Source: Spirochaetaceae bacterium
GTDB lineage: Bacteria; Spirochaetota; Spirochaetia; SZUA-6; Bin103
DNA: 64,000 bases
Direction: 5' to 3'
NCBI GenBank assembly: GCA_028820215.1
Contig: JAPPKD010000160.1
Location: 1-64,000, forward strand
In this document: piece by piece, positions 8,643 through 19,472 of the stretch
Layout: each line of letters opens with the position of its first letter
How positions within the stretch are numbered: position 1 is the stretch's first letter
Notes under the pieces: model-generated
What the model saw: only the letters and a program-made list of their open reading frames with translations
Told to the model about the DNA's origin: nothing
Databases searched by the model: none
Made by a program: the position numbers and the translations under genes

Positions 8643-10064
8643 GTGAACACCACGCGGGAGGAGCTTCCCCGCCTCGTCCACGACCACCAGGCGCTCGTCG
8701 ACCTGTTCGACGCCACCTGGGAGTTGATGCCCGGCTATTGGCGCCGGGGCGAGCCGGGAAGCGGTTTCGATCGGGTATTCTGCGATCCTGCGCAGGATCG
8801 CGTGAACCAGGTGGCCGCCTGCTGCTCCACCTTCTCGCTCGTGTACTCGAACCGGGAGTTTCCGGTGGAGGCGCAGCTCGACGCCTTCTACGCCAAGCAG
8901 CAACCGTGCGGGGCGATTCACGGCGAATACAGCCTGCTGAACGGGCAGCCATTCCTGATCAAGGCGAACCCGCACGGCGTGCAGGCGCCGCTGTTCGCGT
9001 GGGCGGAGTACAACCTGTACCACCGCCTGGGCTCCAAGCGACGCCTGCGCGAGGTGCTGCCGATTCTGGAACGCTATTACCAATGGATCCAGGCCAGTTT
9101 CCGGCGGGACAACGGCCTGCTGGCGGTTCCGCGCCAGGCGCTGGGCATGGGCAACAGCCCCCGCGACCGCATCGCCTATCCGGTGGACTTCAACGCCCAG
9201 CAGGCGGCCAGCGCGTCGTTCATCTCGACGATCGCCGACGCCCTCAACGACAAGGAAGTCGCCTTTCGCTACAAGCGCGAGTACTTCGCCCTGAAGACGC
9301 GCATGCAGTCGCTCATGTGGAGCGACGAGGACTCGATCTACTACGACCTCGACCGCTACGGCCAGCAGCTCAAGGTCAAGACGATCGCGGCCTTCTGGAC
9401 GCTGTTGGCCGAGATTCCGAGCGAGGACAAGGCGCGCCGGCTGATCGGCCACCTGACCAACCCGCGGACCTTCGGCCGCAGCCACCCGTTCCCGAGCCTG
9501 GCTGCCGAGGAAGCGCTGTACGATCCGTACGGCGGCGGCTACCGGGGGTCGGTGCTGCCGTACGTGAACTACGCGATCATCAAGGGACTGGAGCGCTACG
9601 GGCAAATCGGCATGGCGAGGGAGTTCGCGTTGCGCCACCTGTTCGCCATGCACGACGTTCTGGTCCCGGAACGGGGCGTGGGCGACTTGTGGGACGCCTA
9701 CGCCCCGGAGCACGAGTCGGCGGCCAAGTGGCACGGCAAGGGCGGTTTTCCCCGCAAGTCCTACCTGCCGTTCGTCGCCCTTTCCACGGTGGCGCTGGTG
9801 ATCGAGAACGTGCTGGGGCTCTCGATCTCCCTCCCCCGCAAGACCGTGGACTGGACGCTGCCGGCGCTGGAGGGCATGGGGATCGAGAACCTGACCCTGA
9901 AGCGCAACCTGGTCTCCATCCGGACCCACGACTCGGACCGCGGCTGGGAGGTGCGCCTGGAGTCCGAGAAGCTCTACTACCTGGCGATCCACGTGCTGGG
10001 GCGCCGCCGCAAGACCTTGCCCATTCCCTCGGGCAAGTGCGCCATCCTGGTCGACAAGATCTGA
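8643..10064 (+). CDS. GH63/MGH1-like (alpha/alpha)6 glycoside hydrolase
   Basis: A trehalase-superfamily glycosidase of the mannosylglycerate-hydrolase/GH63 type, probably cytoplasmic. Supporting motifs are LMWSDEDSIYYDLDRYGQ, YGGGYRGSVLPYVNYAIIKG and GVGDLWDAYAPEHES, the last likely holding the general base. The spot that in relatives usually reads MDNSPR, with the catalytic acid Asp, reads GMGNSPRDR here, so the acid may be missing or shifted. The GTG at 8643 was preferred because the promoter overlaps the upstream TTG (8562); another TTG at 8592 is possible. The substrate is unknown; small alpha-linked compatible-solute glycosides are typical of relatives. It is divergent from gatC. Confidence 0.72.
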   Translation: MNTTREELPRLVHDHQALVDLFDATWELMPGYWRRGEPGSGFDRVFCDPAQDRVNQVAACCSTFSLVYSNREFPVEAQLDAFYAKQQPCGAIHGEYSLLNGQPFLIKANPHGVQAPLFAWAEYNLYHRLGSKRRLREVLPILERYYQWIQASFRRDNGLLAVPRQALGMGNSPRDRIAYPVDFNAQQAASASFISTIADALNDKEVAFRYKREYFALKTRMQSLMWSDEDSIYYDLDRYGQQLKVKTIAAFWTLLAEIPSEDKARRLIGHLTNPRTFGRSHPFPSLAAEEALYDPYGGGYRGSVLPYVNYAIIKGLERYGQIGMAREFALRHLFAMHDVLVPERGVGDLWDAYAPEHESAAKWHGKGGFPRKSYLPFVALSTVALVIENVLGLSISLPRKTVDWTLPALEGMGIENLTLKRNLVSIRTHDSDRGWEVRLESEKLYYLAIHVLGRRRKTLPIPSGKCAILVDKI

Positions 10065-10101
10065 CTACGGGAGATCCACGCCGGAGATCCTCACCTCCAC
10101 G

Positions 10102-10707
10102 TCACACCGCCGTGCGGCCGTTCAGGGCGCGCGCCAGGGTGAGGCGGTCCGCGTACTCCAGGTCGCCGCCGACCGGCAGGCCCAGGGCGAGCTGGGTGAC
10201 GGTCAGCTCGGCGCCAGGCCCGCCGGCCCGCTGCAGGAGGCGGTCGCGCAGGTACAGCGCGGTGGTCTCCCCCTCGACCGTGGGGTTGGTGGCCAGGATC
10301 ACCTCGCGCACGGGGGAGTCGCGCACCCGGCCGATCAGGGCGTCGATGGTCAGGTCCGCCGGCCTGATGCCGTCCACGGGTGATATCGCCCCGCCCAGCA
10401 CGTGGTACAGCCCGCGGAAGATCTGCGTGGACTCGATGGTGATGACGTCCCGTGACTCTTCCACCACGCAGAGCGTGTCGGTCTCCCGCGTGGGATCCGA
10501 GCAGTAGGCGCACAGGTCGGCTTCCGCATACACGCCGCAGCGGGTACAGGGGCGGGTGTTGCGCTTGAGGGCGATCAGGTCGCGGGCCAGCGACTCCACG
10601 AACTCGTCCTTGGCTCCGAGGAGGAAGTAGACCAGCCGCTCGGCGCTCTTGCGGCCCAGTCCGGGCAGGCGGGAGAACCCGTGTACGAGTCGGTCCAGGG
10701 TCTGCAT
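10102..10707 (-). CDS. recR: Recombination mediator RecR
   Basis: RecR works with RecO/RecF to load RecA at gaps. The 201-aa sequence has the N-terminal HhH (LPGLGRKSAERL), a four-cysteine zinc finger (CTRCGVYAEADLCAYC) and a Toprim domain (LCVVEESRDVITIE, then ATNPTVEGETTALYL), ending in LGLPVGGDLEYADRLTLARALNGR. The ATG at 10707 lies 11 bp after the ybaB stop. It is the last gene of the tRNA-ffs-dnaX-ybaB-recR cluster, an order common in bacteria. Confidence 0.97.
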   Translation of the reverse strand: MQTLDRLVHGFSRLPGLGRKSAERLVYFLLGAKDEFVESLARDLIALKRNTRPCTRCGVYAEADLCAYCSDPTRETDTLCVVEESRDVITIESTQIFRGLYHVLGGAISPVDGIRPADLTIDALIGRVRDSPVREVILATNPTVEGETTALYLRDRLLQRAGGPGAELTVTQLALGLPVGGDLEYADRLTLARALNGRTAV

Positions 10708-10717
10708 TCGAGTGCGG

Positions 10718-11032
10718 TCAGGCGCCGGGAAACCCGGGTGGAAGGTTCAGACCGCCGCCGACCTGCTGCTTGAGCTCCTCGCGAACCTTGCGCAGGGCAT
10801 CGCCCATCGCCGCCGTGATCAGGTCCTCCAGCACCGAACGCTCCTCGGGATCGACCACGATCGGGTCCAGCGTCACCTTCACCACCTCAAGGTTGCCGGT
10901 GACCTCCACCTGCACCATGTCGCCGCCGGCCGTACCGGTGACGCGGACGTCGGCCAGCTTGCCCTGCACCTCCGCCATCTGCTTCTGCATGCCCTGGATC
11001 ATCTTGAACAAGTCGAACGGGTTGTTCGCCAT
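10718..11032 (-). CDS. YbaB/EbfC nucleoid-associated protein
   Basis: A 104-aa small DNA-binding protein that forms tweezers-like dimers on DNA. It begins with a helix rich in M, Q and K (FKMIQGMQKQMAEVQGKL), then the core VEVTGNLEVVKVTLDP and VLEDLITAAMGDALRKVREEL. It sits between dnaX (7 bp gap) and recR, the conserved dnaX-ybaB-recR order, and is probably co-transcribed with them. Confidence 0.95.
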   Translation of the reverse strand: MANNPFDLFKMIQGMQKQMAEVQGKLADVRVTGTAGGDMVQVEVTGNLEVVKVTLDPIVVDPEERSVLEDLITAAMGDALRKVREELKQQVGGGLNLPPGFPGA

Positions 11033-11039
11033 GCGCGCC

Positions 11040-12650
11040 TCAGCCTCCGCCCTGCACGATCTCGCCCCGAAAGATGCTTCTGATCATCTCCACGCCCGGC
11101 GCTGCCGCCCCTTCGTGATCGTCAGGGGCGTCCTCGCCTGAACCCAGTTGTACGCTGATTGTCCCCGGCCCGGCGAGTCCGTATGCCGCCGCGACCTCCG
11201 CGGCGTGCTCCCGGACCGTGTCCGCCGGGTAGCGGTCTCCCTTCGCGAAGCGTACGCGCAACTCCTCTCCGTGGAGCTCGACCGATTCCGCCCGCTCCAG
11301 CGCGGACGCGACCGGCGGCCTGCGTTGGCGCAGGGCGGCGATCGGCTGCCGAGCCGCCGCGGCCGGCTCGCCCGATGCGTCCGAGCCGGTCGCGGCATCG
11401 GCTGCCGGAGCCGGTTCCCCGGCCGGCGCAGCAGGTGCGGAGGCGGGTGACCGCGCCGGGGCGAGCGGTGTCGGCCCCCCCGGTGACGGCGCCGGCGCGC
11501 CGACGGCCGCCTGCAGCTCGCGCAGACGCTCCAGGACCTCGGCCGGCGTGATCAGGCGGTCGAGCTCGGCCAGGCGGCTGAGCGCCAGCTCCACCTCGCA
11601 GCGCTCGTTCAGCGCGCCCTTGAGGTTGCGCTGTGCGGCGAGCAGCAGCTCGACCGCCTTCTCGGCCTGCTCGACGTGGATCGCATCCAGAACGCCGCGC
11701 GGAAACGCGTCGGCGGGCGCGGACAGCCAGGCATCGCGGTTCAGGCCGTGCTTGAGGAACAGCACGCTGCGGAAGTACTCGACCAGCTCCGCCAGGAAAT
11801 GGTCCACCGCCACGCCCCTGCCCAGGGCCCGGTCGAAGGCGGTGAGCGTCCCCGGTACGTCGCGCGCGGCGACCGCCTGCGCGACGCCGTTCAGATCGTC
11901 GAGCCCCAACAGCCCGATGCTGTCGCGCAACCCTTCCAGGGTCACGGTGGCCTGACCGTCGCCGCGGGCGCCGGCGATCACCTGGTCCAGGATCATGAAC
12001 GCGTCGCGCAAGGACCCCGCCGACTGGCGCGCGATCCAGTGCAGGGCGTCATCGGCCACCTGCGCGCCCAGCTCGGCCGCGGCGTCGCGCAGGCAGCCGG
12101 CGATGCGTTCGTGCCCGATCAGGCTGAACGCGAAGTGCTGGCAGCGCGAACGAACCGTGGCGGGCACCTTGTGCGGCTCGGTGGTGGCGAACACGAAGGT
12201 GACATAGGGGGGAGGCTCCTCGATCGTCTTCAACAAGGCGTTGAAGGCCGAGGTCGACAACATGTGCACCTCGTCGATGATGTACACCCTGGTGCGGGCC
12301 GAGCTCGGCGGAAACACGACCTGATCGCGCAGCTCACGGACGTCGTCCACCCCCGTGTGGGAGGCCCCGTCGATCTCCACCACGTCCAGGGACTGCGCCC
12401 GCGCGATCTCCGTGCACGGGCCGCAGGTTCCGCACGGCGTATCGGTCGGCCCCTGTTCGCAATTCAGCGCCTTGGCCAGGATGCGGGCCGCGGAGGTCTT
12501 CCCGACACCCCGCGGGCCGGAGAACAGAAATGCCTGCGCGACGTTGCCCGAGCGCAGCTCGTTCTGCAGCGTCTGCACGACGTACTCCTGCCCCACCAGC
12601 TCGGTGAATATCTGCGGCCGGCGCCGGGCGGCGGTGACTTCATAGGCCAT
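11040..12650 (-). CDS. dnaX: DNA polymerase III gamma/tau subunit
   Basis: The clamp-loader ATPase. An AAA+ module near the N-terminus carries Walker A (GPRGVGKTSAARIL), a four-Cys zinc site (CEQGPTDTPCGTCGPC), Walker B (VYIIDEVHML) and the sensor SRC (ATVRSRCQHF). The Pro/Ala-rich C-terminal part (about residues 385-460) resembles a tau linker. The ATG at 12650 (MAYEVTAARRRPQ) gives 536 aa; longer in-frame forms would run into the SRP RNA region. I saw no clear slippery heptamer for a gamma product. The short spacing after the SRP RNA suggests shared transcription. Confidence 0.95.
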   Translation of the reverse strand: MAYEVTAARRRPQIFTELVGQEYVVQTLQNELRSGNVAQAFLFSGPRGVGKTSAARILAKALNCEQGPTDTPCGTCGPCTEIARAQSLDVVEIDGASHTGVDDVRELRDQVVFPPSSARTRVYIIDEVHMLSTSAFNALLKTIEEPPPYVTFVFATTEPHKVPATVRSRCQHFAFSLIGHERIAGCLRDAAAELGAQVADDALHWIARQSAGSLRDAFMILDQVIAGARGDGQATVTLEGLRDSIGLLGLDDLNGVAQAVAARDVPGTLTAFDRALGRGVAVDHFLAELVEYFRSVLFLKHGLNRDAWLSAPADAFPRGVLDAIHVEQAEKAVELLLAAQRNLKGALNERCEVELALSRLAELDRLITPAEVLERLRELQAAVGAPAPSPGGPTPLAPARSPASAPAAPAGEPAPAADAATGSDASGEPAAAARQPIAALRQRRPPVASALERAESVELHGEELRVRFAKGDRYPADTVREHAAEVAAAYGLAGPGTISVQLGSGEDAPDDHEGAAAPGVEMIRSIFRGEIVQGGG

Positions 12651-12700
12651 CGTCAGAACGCCAAGTCCATTTACCGGTCGGGGACCCGTGGTGAAGAAAG

Positions 12701-12826
12701 GCCCCTCGGGCGAGACCAAGCGTCCTGCGGCTCCCGAGTCGTTCGCTTACCGCTGCTACCTTCCGGTCCTGACGGGGTTGGGCGGCGACCCGTAGCACAG
12801 TGCCCGACCTGCGTACCCGAGGGGCC
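12701..12826 (-). ncRNA. ffs: Signal recognition particle RNA (4.5S, small bacterial type)
   Basis: The conserved SRP apical motif is visible on the minus strand (GTCAGGACCGGAAGG, then TAGCAGCGGTAAGCG). The ends pair: GCCCCTCGGG at the 5' side matches CCCGAGGGGC at the 3' side, giving a long hairpin of about 126 nt. It lies between a tRNA-Ser and dnaX, as in several other bacteria. Exact mature ends are uncertain by 5-15 nt. Confidence 0.9.
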
Positions 12827-12838
12827 GCCATCGGCGAA

Positions 12839-12927
12839 CGGAGAGAGTGGGATTCGAACCCACGGTGCCCGGGTAAGGGCACACACGCTTTCCAAGCGTG
12901 CACCTTCGGCCTCTCGGTCATCTCTCC
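12839..12927 (-). tRNA. tRNA-Ser(GGA)
   Basis: Class II tRNA with acceptor GGAGAGA/TCTCTCC, discriminator G, a long variable arm and T-loop GTTCGAATC. The anticodon loop is CTTGGAAAG, giving anticodon GGA for UCC/UCU. It is the last of five tRNAs read on the minus strand, just before the SRP RNA. No encoded CCA follows. Confidence 0.95.
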
Positions 12928-12989
12928 CGGCCATCGGTCACGTACGGCCAGAGCGGCGGGCGCCACCCGTGCAGCGCCCGCCGCCCGTG

Positions 12990-13078
12990 CGGAGAGAGTG
13001 GGATTCGAACCCACGGAGCCACCGCAGCGGCTCAACGGATTTCGAGTCCGCCCGATTCAACCGCTCTCGCATCTCTCC
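12990..13078 (-). tRNA. tRNA-Ser(CGA)
   Basis: Class II tRNA with acceptor GGAGAGA/TCTCTCC and discriminator G. The anticodon stem GGACT/AATCC region exposes CGA, which reads UCG. The long variable arm (GCCGCTGCGGTGGC) is typical of serine tRNAs. CCA is not encoded. Confidence 0.94.
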
Positions 13079-13082
13079 GTTC

Positions 13083-13156
13083 CGTGCCCAAGAGGACTCG
13101 AACCTCCGACCTCTAGATCCGCAATCTAGCGCTCTATCCAGCTGAGCTATGGGCAC
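13083..13156 (-). tRNA. tRNA-Arg(GCG)
   Basis: Class I tRNA with acceptor GTGCCCA/TGGGCAC and discriminator G. The anticodon stem CTAGA/TCTAG encloses loop TTGCGGA, so the anticodon is GCG (reads CGC/CGU). Most bacteria use ACG edited to ICG for these codons, so the genomic G34 is worth noting. It lies between two serine tRNAs. Confidence 0.9.
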
Positions 13157-13166
13157 TCAGTCTGTC

Positions 13167-13252
<86 letters not shown>

Positions 13253-13277
13253 CGGCGGCTGCCCGTCAGCCGCTGTG

Positions 13278-13363
13278 CGGAGAGGGTGGGATTCGAACCC
13301 ACGGAGCCGCAAGGGCTCAACGGTTTTCAAGACCGTCTCCTTCGACCACTCGGACACCTCTCC
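13278..13363 (-). tRNA. tRNA-Ser(TGA)
   Basis: First gene of the minus-strand tRNA cluster. Class II tRNA with acceptor GGAGAGG/CCTCTCC and discriminator G. Stem ACGGT/ACCGT encloses loop CTTGAAA, giving anticodon TGA for UCA and, by wobble, other UCN codons. CCA is not encoded. Confidence 0.95.
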
Positions 13364-13386
13364 GATTCTCGGGAACCGAAGACCCG

Positions 13387-13416
13387 ACTATAGGGACGCC
13401 GCGCCGTTTCTGTCAA
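13387..13416 (-). promoter_or_regulatory. Strong sigma-70 promoter of the tRNA-ffs-dnaX cluster
   Basis: On the minus strand, -35 TTGACA (13411-13416) and -10 TATAGT (13387-13392) are 18 bp apart. A GC-rich discriminator (CGGG) follows, as in stable-RNA promoters under stringent control. It sits just upstream of tRNA-Ser(TGA). The tRNA-Leu gene at 36389 has a near-identical promoter. Confidence 0.75.
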
Positions 13417-13480
13417 ACGCGTGCTGGTGCAGTTGGTGGCGGGGCCTCGCGATCCGAGTGACGGCATGGCGTAGCCGTAT

Positions 13481-13957
13481 GTGGTACTCTTGGTCGTCGT
13501 GGGCGAACGGGACGACGACGCGCGATCGGCCAAAAAAAAGAACAGCAAGTCCCGCAAGAAATCCGAAGGCGCGCTTGCCAGCGGCTTGGCGTGCACGTTC
13601 GTGTTCGGGGCGCTCTGGATCATTACAGGCGCCTGGTTCTGGATCTTCCCGCTCGCGTTCGCCGGCCTGGCGCCGAGCATCAGCGGACTGCTCGCCCTGA
13701 GACAGGCAAGGGCAGCGGACGCGCGCCAGCTCCCTTCCACGACCGATCCCGAGCACGAGGTGCTGCGGATCGCCCGCGCTCAGGGCGGCAGGGTGACGCC
13801 GTCGGTGGTCGCCGTCGAATCCTTGCTGTCGCTCGCCGAGGCCGAGCAGGTGCTCGACCGGATGGCGCGAGGCGGGCACGCCACGGTCGCGGTCGCCGAA
13901 GACGGCCGCGTGGAGTACGAGTTTCGGGAGTTCCTGCCGCCGGCTGCGCGGTCGTAG
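13481..13957 (+). CDS. Hypothetical membrane protein with two TM segments
   Basis: An unrecognised 158-aa protein. A short basic N-terminus (SAKKKNSKSRKKS) is followed by two hydrophobic segments (about residues 35-70: FVFGALWIITGAWFWIFPL, then AGLAPSISGLLAL). A soluble tail of about 80 residues (EHEVLRIARAQGGRVTPSVVAVES...AEQVLDRMARGG) resembles a winged-helix-like helical domain. The GTG at 13481 is used; GTG at 13499 would drop six residues. It is divergent from the tRNA cluster and lies upstream of gyrB. No function is assigned. Confidence 0.6.
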   Translation: MVLLVVVGERDDDARSAKKKNSKSRKKSEGALASGLACTFVFGALWIITGAWFWIFPLAFAGLAPSISGLLALRQARAADARQLPSTTDPEHEVLRIARAQGGRVTPSVVAVESLLSLAEAEQVLDRMARGGHATVAVAEDGRVEYEFREFLPPAARS

Positions 13958-14032
13958 CGGCGCCGCCGGACGTGCGGCCGCCGTCCCGCCGAGAACCCGT
14001 CGCGAAACGCACAACTCCATGTTCGGTTTCGG

Positions 14033-14061
14033 TTTACTTTTCTTCGGCGACCCCTTAAGAT
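14033..14061 (+). promoter_or_regulatory. Sigma-70-type promoter of gyrB-gyrA
   Basis: TTTACT (14033-14038) and TAAGAT (14056-14061) are separated by 17 bp, about 70 bp upstream of the gyrB start. The rest of the 173-bp gap between the hypothetical gene and gyrB holds no other clear signal. Confidence 0.5.
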
Positions 14062-14088
14062 ATGGGGGTTTAGCAGCCGAAACAGTAA

Positions 14089-16029
<1,941 letters not shown>

Positions 16030-16132
16030 CCGGCCGCCGGCGGCCGTGGGCGGGCTCCGAACCGTGCGCCGTGCGGCGCGCCGGCACACATAACCGATTC
16101 GGGAGGGGCATCTCACATGGCGAGGAGGGTAC

Positions 16133-18604
16133 ATGGCTGAGGAGTTGAGCAGCCGCGTCATACCGCGGCAGGTGGAGGACGAGGTTCGAACGTCCTACCT
16201 GACCTATGCCATGTCGGTCATCGTCAGCCGCGCGCTGCCCGATGCCCGCGACGGCCTGAAGCCCGTGCACCGGCGGCTCCTGCACGCGATGAACGAGATG
16301 GGGCTGCGGGCGGACCGGCCCTACCGCAAGACCGCGCGCGTCGCGGGTGAGGTCCTGGGAAAGTTCCACCCGCACGGTGAGCAGGCGGTCTACGACGCCC
16401 TCGTGCGCATGGCGCAGGATTTCTCGCTGCGCTACCCCGTGGTCGACGGCCAGGGCAACTTCGGCTCGATCGACGGCGATCCGCCGGCGGCGATGCGCTA
16501 TACGGAGGCGCGGCTGGCACCGATCGCGCAGGAGATGCTGGCCGACATCGGCAAGGAGACGGTCGACTTTCAGCTCAATTACGACGATTCGCTGGAAGAG
16601 CCCGTGGTGCTGCCGGGCGCGTTCCCGTTCCTGATTGCCAACGGTGCCTCAGGCATCGCCGTGGGCATGGCCACGAATCTGCCGCCGCACAACCTGCGCG
16701 AGGTGGCGCGCGCGGTCGCCGCCTACATCGACAATCCCAGGATCACGATCGACGAGCTCATGCGCTCGATCACGGGTCCGGACTTCCCGACCGGCGGAAT
16801 CATCTACGGCCGCGACGCCATCGCCGAGGCGTACCACACGGGGCGGGGGCGGATCCCCATCCGCGGCCGCATCGTGTTCGAGACCCTCAAGTCCGGCCGG
16901 GAGGCGATCGTCGTCACGGAAATCCCGTACCAGGTCAACAAGGCCAACATGGTCGTGCGGATCGCCGACCTCCACCGGAACCGGCGTATCGAGGGCATCG
17001 CCGATTTGCGAGACGAATCCGACCGGCGCGGCATGCGCGTCGTGATCGAGCTGAAGCGCGGCGCGAACCGCGACGTTACGGTCAATCAGCTCTTCGCGCA
17101 CACGCAGTTGCAGATCACGATGAGTGTCAACGCCCTGGCCCTGGTCAAGGGCCAGCCGCGCGTGCTGGACCTGAAGAGTCAGATCGAGCTGTACGTCGAC
17201 CACCGCCGCGAGGTGGTGACGCGGCGCGCCCGCTTCGACCTGCGCAAGGCCGAGGAACGCCTGCACATCCTGGACGGCCTGAAGCTGGCGCTGGACCACA
17301 TCGACGAGGTGATAAGGATCATCCGCGGGTCGCGCGGCACCACCGAGGCTCGCATCGGCCTGCGGGAGCGCTTCGAGCTGAGCAAGAAGCAGGCCGACGC
17401 GATCCTGGACATGCGCCTGCAGCGCCTGACCAGCCTGGAGGTGGAGAAAGTCGAGGCCGAGATCGTCCAGATCCGCGAGTTGATCGAGTCGCTCAGGGAG
17501 CTGCTCGGCGACCGGAGCAAGATCCTCGCGGTGGTAAAGCGCGAGCTCGCCGACATCGCCCGCAAGTACGGCGACGACCGCCGCACGGAGGTGATAGCGA
17601 CGCCGATCACGGACATCGACCTTGAGGACCTGATTCCCGAAGAGGACGTCGTGGTGCAGATCACCAACCGCGGGATCGTCAAGCGGCTGCCGGTGGCGGC
17701 CTTTCGCCGGCAGTCCCGCGGCGGCAAGGGCAGCTCCGTGGCCGTGGCCGGCAACGACTTCGTGCGCCACCTGTTCATCGCCTCCACCCATACGTACATC
17801 CTGTTCGTAACGGACACCGGCAAGTCGTACTGGGTGCGGGTCCACGAATTGCCGGACCGGACCCGATCGGCCATCGGCCAGGATCTACGCTCCCTGCTGG
17901 GCATGACCGAAGACGAGCAGGTCACGGCGGTGGCCTCGCTGACCGAATTCGACCGCGAAACGTACCTGTTCATGGCGACCGCCCAGGGGGTCGTCAAGAA
18001 GGTCAGGACCACCGACTTCGCCAATGCCCGCACTCGCGGGATCGTCGCGATCAACCTGGATCCCGACGACCGCCTGGTGTCCGCAATGCTCACCGACGGC
18101 AACAGCGACGTGGTGCTTGCCACCCGAAGGGGCTACGCACTGCGATTCTCCGAGAACGGGATCCGCTCCATGGGCCGCGCGACCCGCGGCGTTCGCGGCA
18201 TGCGGCTGCGGCCCGACGATGCCGTGGTCGGCGCGGTTGCGGTCGACCACCACCAGCGCTTGTTCGTCATCTCCGCGAACGGTTACGGAAAGCGGATAGC
18301 GTACAGCTCTTTCACACCGCACGGGAGAGGCACGATGGGTCAGATTTGCTACAAAACCCACGACAAGACCGGTCTGGTGGCGGGCATCACCTCGACCCAC
18401 GCCGATGACGACGTGGTGTGCATCACCGAGCAGGGAAAGGTGCTCAAGGCGACCTCCAACGAGGTACCAGTGCAGGGCCGGAACAGCTCCGGCGTCCGCG
18501 TGGTCCGCATCGACCCGGAACATCCGGTGGCGGGCATCGCCCGCGCGGCGCAGGAAGACGAGCCCGAGGGTCCGACTCTCACGATCGGCGCACCCGGCGA
18601 GTAG
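16133..18604 (+). CDS. gyrA: DNA gyrase subunit A
   Basis: The cleavage-rejoining subunit of gyrase. Catalytic Tyr is Y123 in [10 protein letters not shown]. The quinolone region reads [13 protein letters not shown]. coli D82-S83 are replaced by E83-Q84, and the second hotspot Asp (D88) is kept. The C-terminal pinwheel carries a GyrA box variant ([11 protein letters not shown]; canonical QRRGGKG), which supports gyrase rather than topoisomerase IV. The 823-aa length fits. The ATG at 16133 follows GAGGAGGG. It sits directly after gyrB and before parAB. Confidence 0.96.
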   Translation: MAEELSSRVIPRQVEDEVRTSYLTYAMSVIVSRALPDARDGLKPVHRRLLHAMNEMGLRADRPYRKTARVAGEVLGKFHPHGEQAVYDALVRMAQDFSLRYPVVDGQGNFGSIDGDPPAAMRYTEARLAPIAQEMLADIGKETVDFQLNYDDSLEEPVVLPGAFPFLIANGASGIAVGMATNLPPHNLREVARAVAAYIDNPRITIDELMRSITGPDFPTGGIIYGRDAIAEAYHTGRGRIPIRGRIVFETLKSGREAIVVTEIPYQVNKANMVVRIADLHRNRRIEGIADLRDESDRRGMRVVIELKRGANRDVTVNQLFAHTQLQITMSVNALALVKGQPRVLDLKSQIELYVDHRREVVTRRARFDLRKAEERLHILDGLKLALDHIDEVIRIIRGSRGTTEARIGLRERFELSKKQADAILDMRLQRLTSLEVEKVEAEIVQIRELIESLRELLGDRSKILAVVKRELADIARKYGDDRRTEVIATPITDIDLEDLIPEEDVVVQITNRGIVKRLPVAAFRRQSRGGKGSSVAVAGNDFVRHLFIASTHTYILFVTDTGKSYWVRVHELPDRTRSAIGQDLRSLLGMTEDEQVTAVASLTEFDRETYLFMATAQGVVKKVRTTDFANARTRGIVAINLDPDDRLVSAMLTDGNSDVVLATRRGYALRFSENGIRSMGRATRGVRGMRLRPDDAVVGAVAVDHHQRLFVISANGYGKRIAYSSFTPHGRGTMGQICYKTHDKTGLVAGITSTHADDDVVCITEQGKVLKATSNEVPVQGRNSSGVRVVRIDPEHPVAGIARAAQEDEPEGPTLTIGAPGE

Positions 18605-18648
18605 GCTCCGGGGCGCCATGTCCCGGAGTGGCATGGTCCCCAGTGGCA

Positions 18649-18664
18649 TGTTTCACGTGGAACA
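18649..18664. other. parS: parS centromere site
   Basis: TGTTTCACGTGGAACA matches the bacterial parS consensus TGTTNCACGTGNAACA at all fixed positions. It lies between gyrA and parA, about 70 bp upstream of parA and 2 kb from dnaA, as expected for origin-proximal ParB loading. The direct repeat GTGGCATG flanks it. Confidence 0.9.
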
Positions 18665-18719
18665 TGAGGCGTCCGCGGTTTGCCCGCACGCCACGCACTC
18701 GCTATCCTGTGCGCGCGTT

Positions 18720-19472
18720 ATGGGCCGCCGATTCGCCTTTGCCAACCAGAAGGGCGGCGTCGGCAAGACCACCACCACCGTCAACCTGGCGGCCTATCTG
18801 GCTCTTTCCGGACGGAAGGTCCTGGTCATCGACTTCGATCCGCAGGGGAACGCCACCAGCAGCGTGGGCGCGGAGGCTTCACCGTCGATCTACCAGGCCG
18901 TGATCGGCGCCGTAGATGTTTCCGAGGTCATCGTCACCACCAGCATTCCCGGATTGTCGATCGCGCCCGGCGGCATCGAGTTGAGCGGCGCGTCGGTCGA
19001 GTTGGCCGACGCGCACGGCCGCGAGGGGTACCTGAAGCGCGTGCTCAAGGGAGCTACCGCTCCGTTCGACGACGTTCTCATCGACTGCCCCCCGTCGCTC
19101 GGACTCCTGACGATCAACGCCCTGGTGGCAGCCACGCACGTGGTCATTCCCCTCCAGTGCGAATACCTCGCGCTGGAGGGGCTGGCGATGCTCCTTCGCA
19201 CGATCGAAGGGGTACAGCGCCGCCACAACAAGAAGCTGCGGGTCGGCGGCATCGTCTTCACGATGTACGATGGCCGCACCCGCCTGACCCATGAGGTGGT
19301 GAGAGAAGTGACAGGATACTTCCAGGACCAAGTTTTCAGAACAGTTATTCCGCGTAACGTCCGCCTGGCCGAAGCCCCGTCCCACGCACAGCCGATTTGC
19401 GAGTACGCCCCGTCGAGCATCGGCGCCAGGAGTTATCGCCAGCTTGCCGCGGAGTTCGTGTCCCGTGTCTAA
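18720..19472 (+). CDS. parA: Chromosome partitioning ATPase ParA (Soj)
   Basis: A 250-aa deviant Walker-type ATPase that moves ParB-parS complexes and, in some bacteria, regulates DnaA. Motifs: KGGVGKTTTTVNLAAYLA (Walker A'), DFDPQGNATSSVG, and DVLIDCPPSLGLLTINAL. There is no N-terminal HTH extension, so it is the chromosomal Soj type. The ATG at 18720 was chosen because the homology begins at once (MGRRFAFANQKGG). The last 8 bp overlap the parB start. Confidence 0.96.
   Translation: MGRRFAFANQKGGVGKTTTTVNLAAYLALSGRKVLVIDFDPQGNATSSVGAEASPSIYQAVIGAVDVSEVIVTTSIPGLSIAPGGIELSGASVELADAHGREGYLKRVLKGATAPFDDVLIDCPPSLGLLTINALVAATHVVIPLQCEYLALEGLAMLLRTIEGVQRRHNKKLRVGGIVFTMYDGRTRLTHEVVREVTGYFQDQVFRTVIPRNVRLAEAPSHAQPICEYAPSSIGARSYRQLAAEFVSRV

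Noticed and set aside
11040..12650. Programmed frameshift in dnaX
   Set aside because: No A-rich slippery heptamer with a following stem was seen.
16133..18604. Possible ParC instead of GyrA
   Set aside because: Direct linkage to gyrB, a GyrA-box variant and an intact pinwheel domain favour gyrase.
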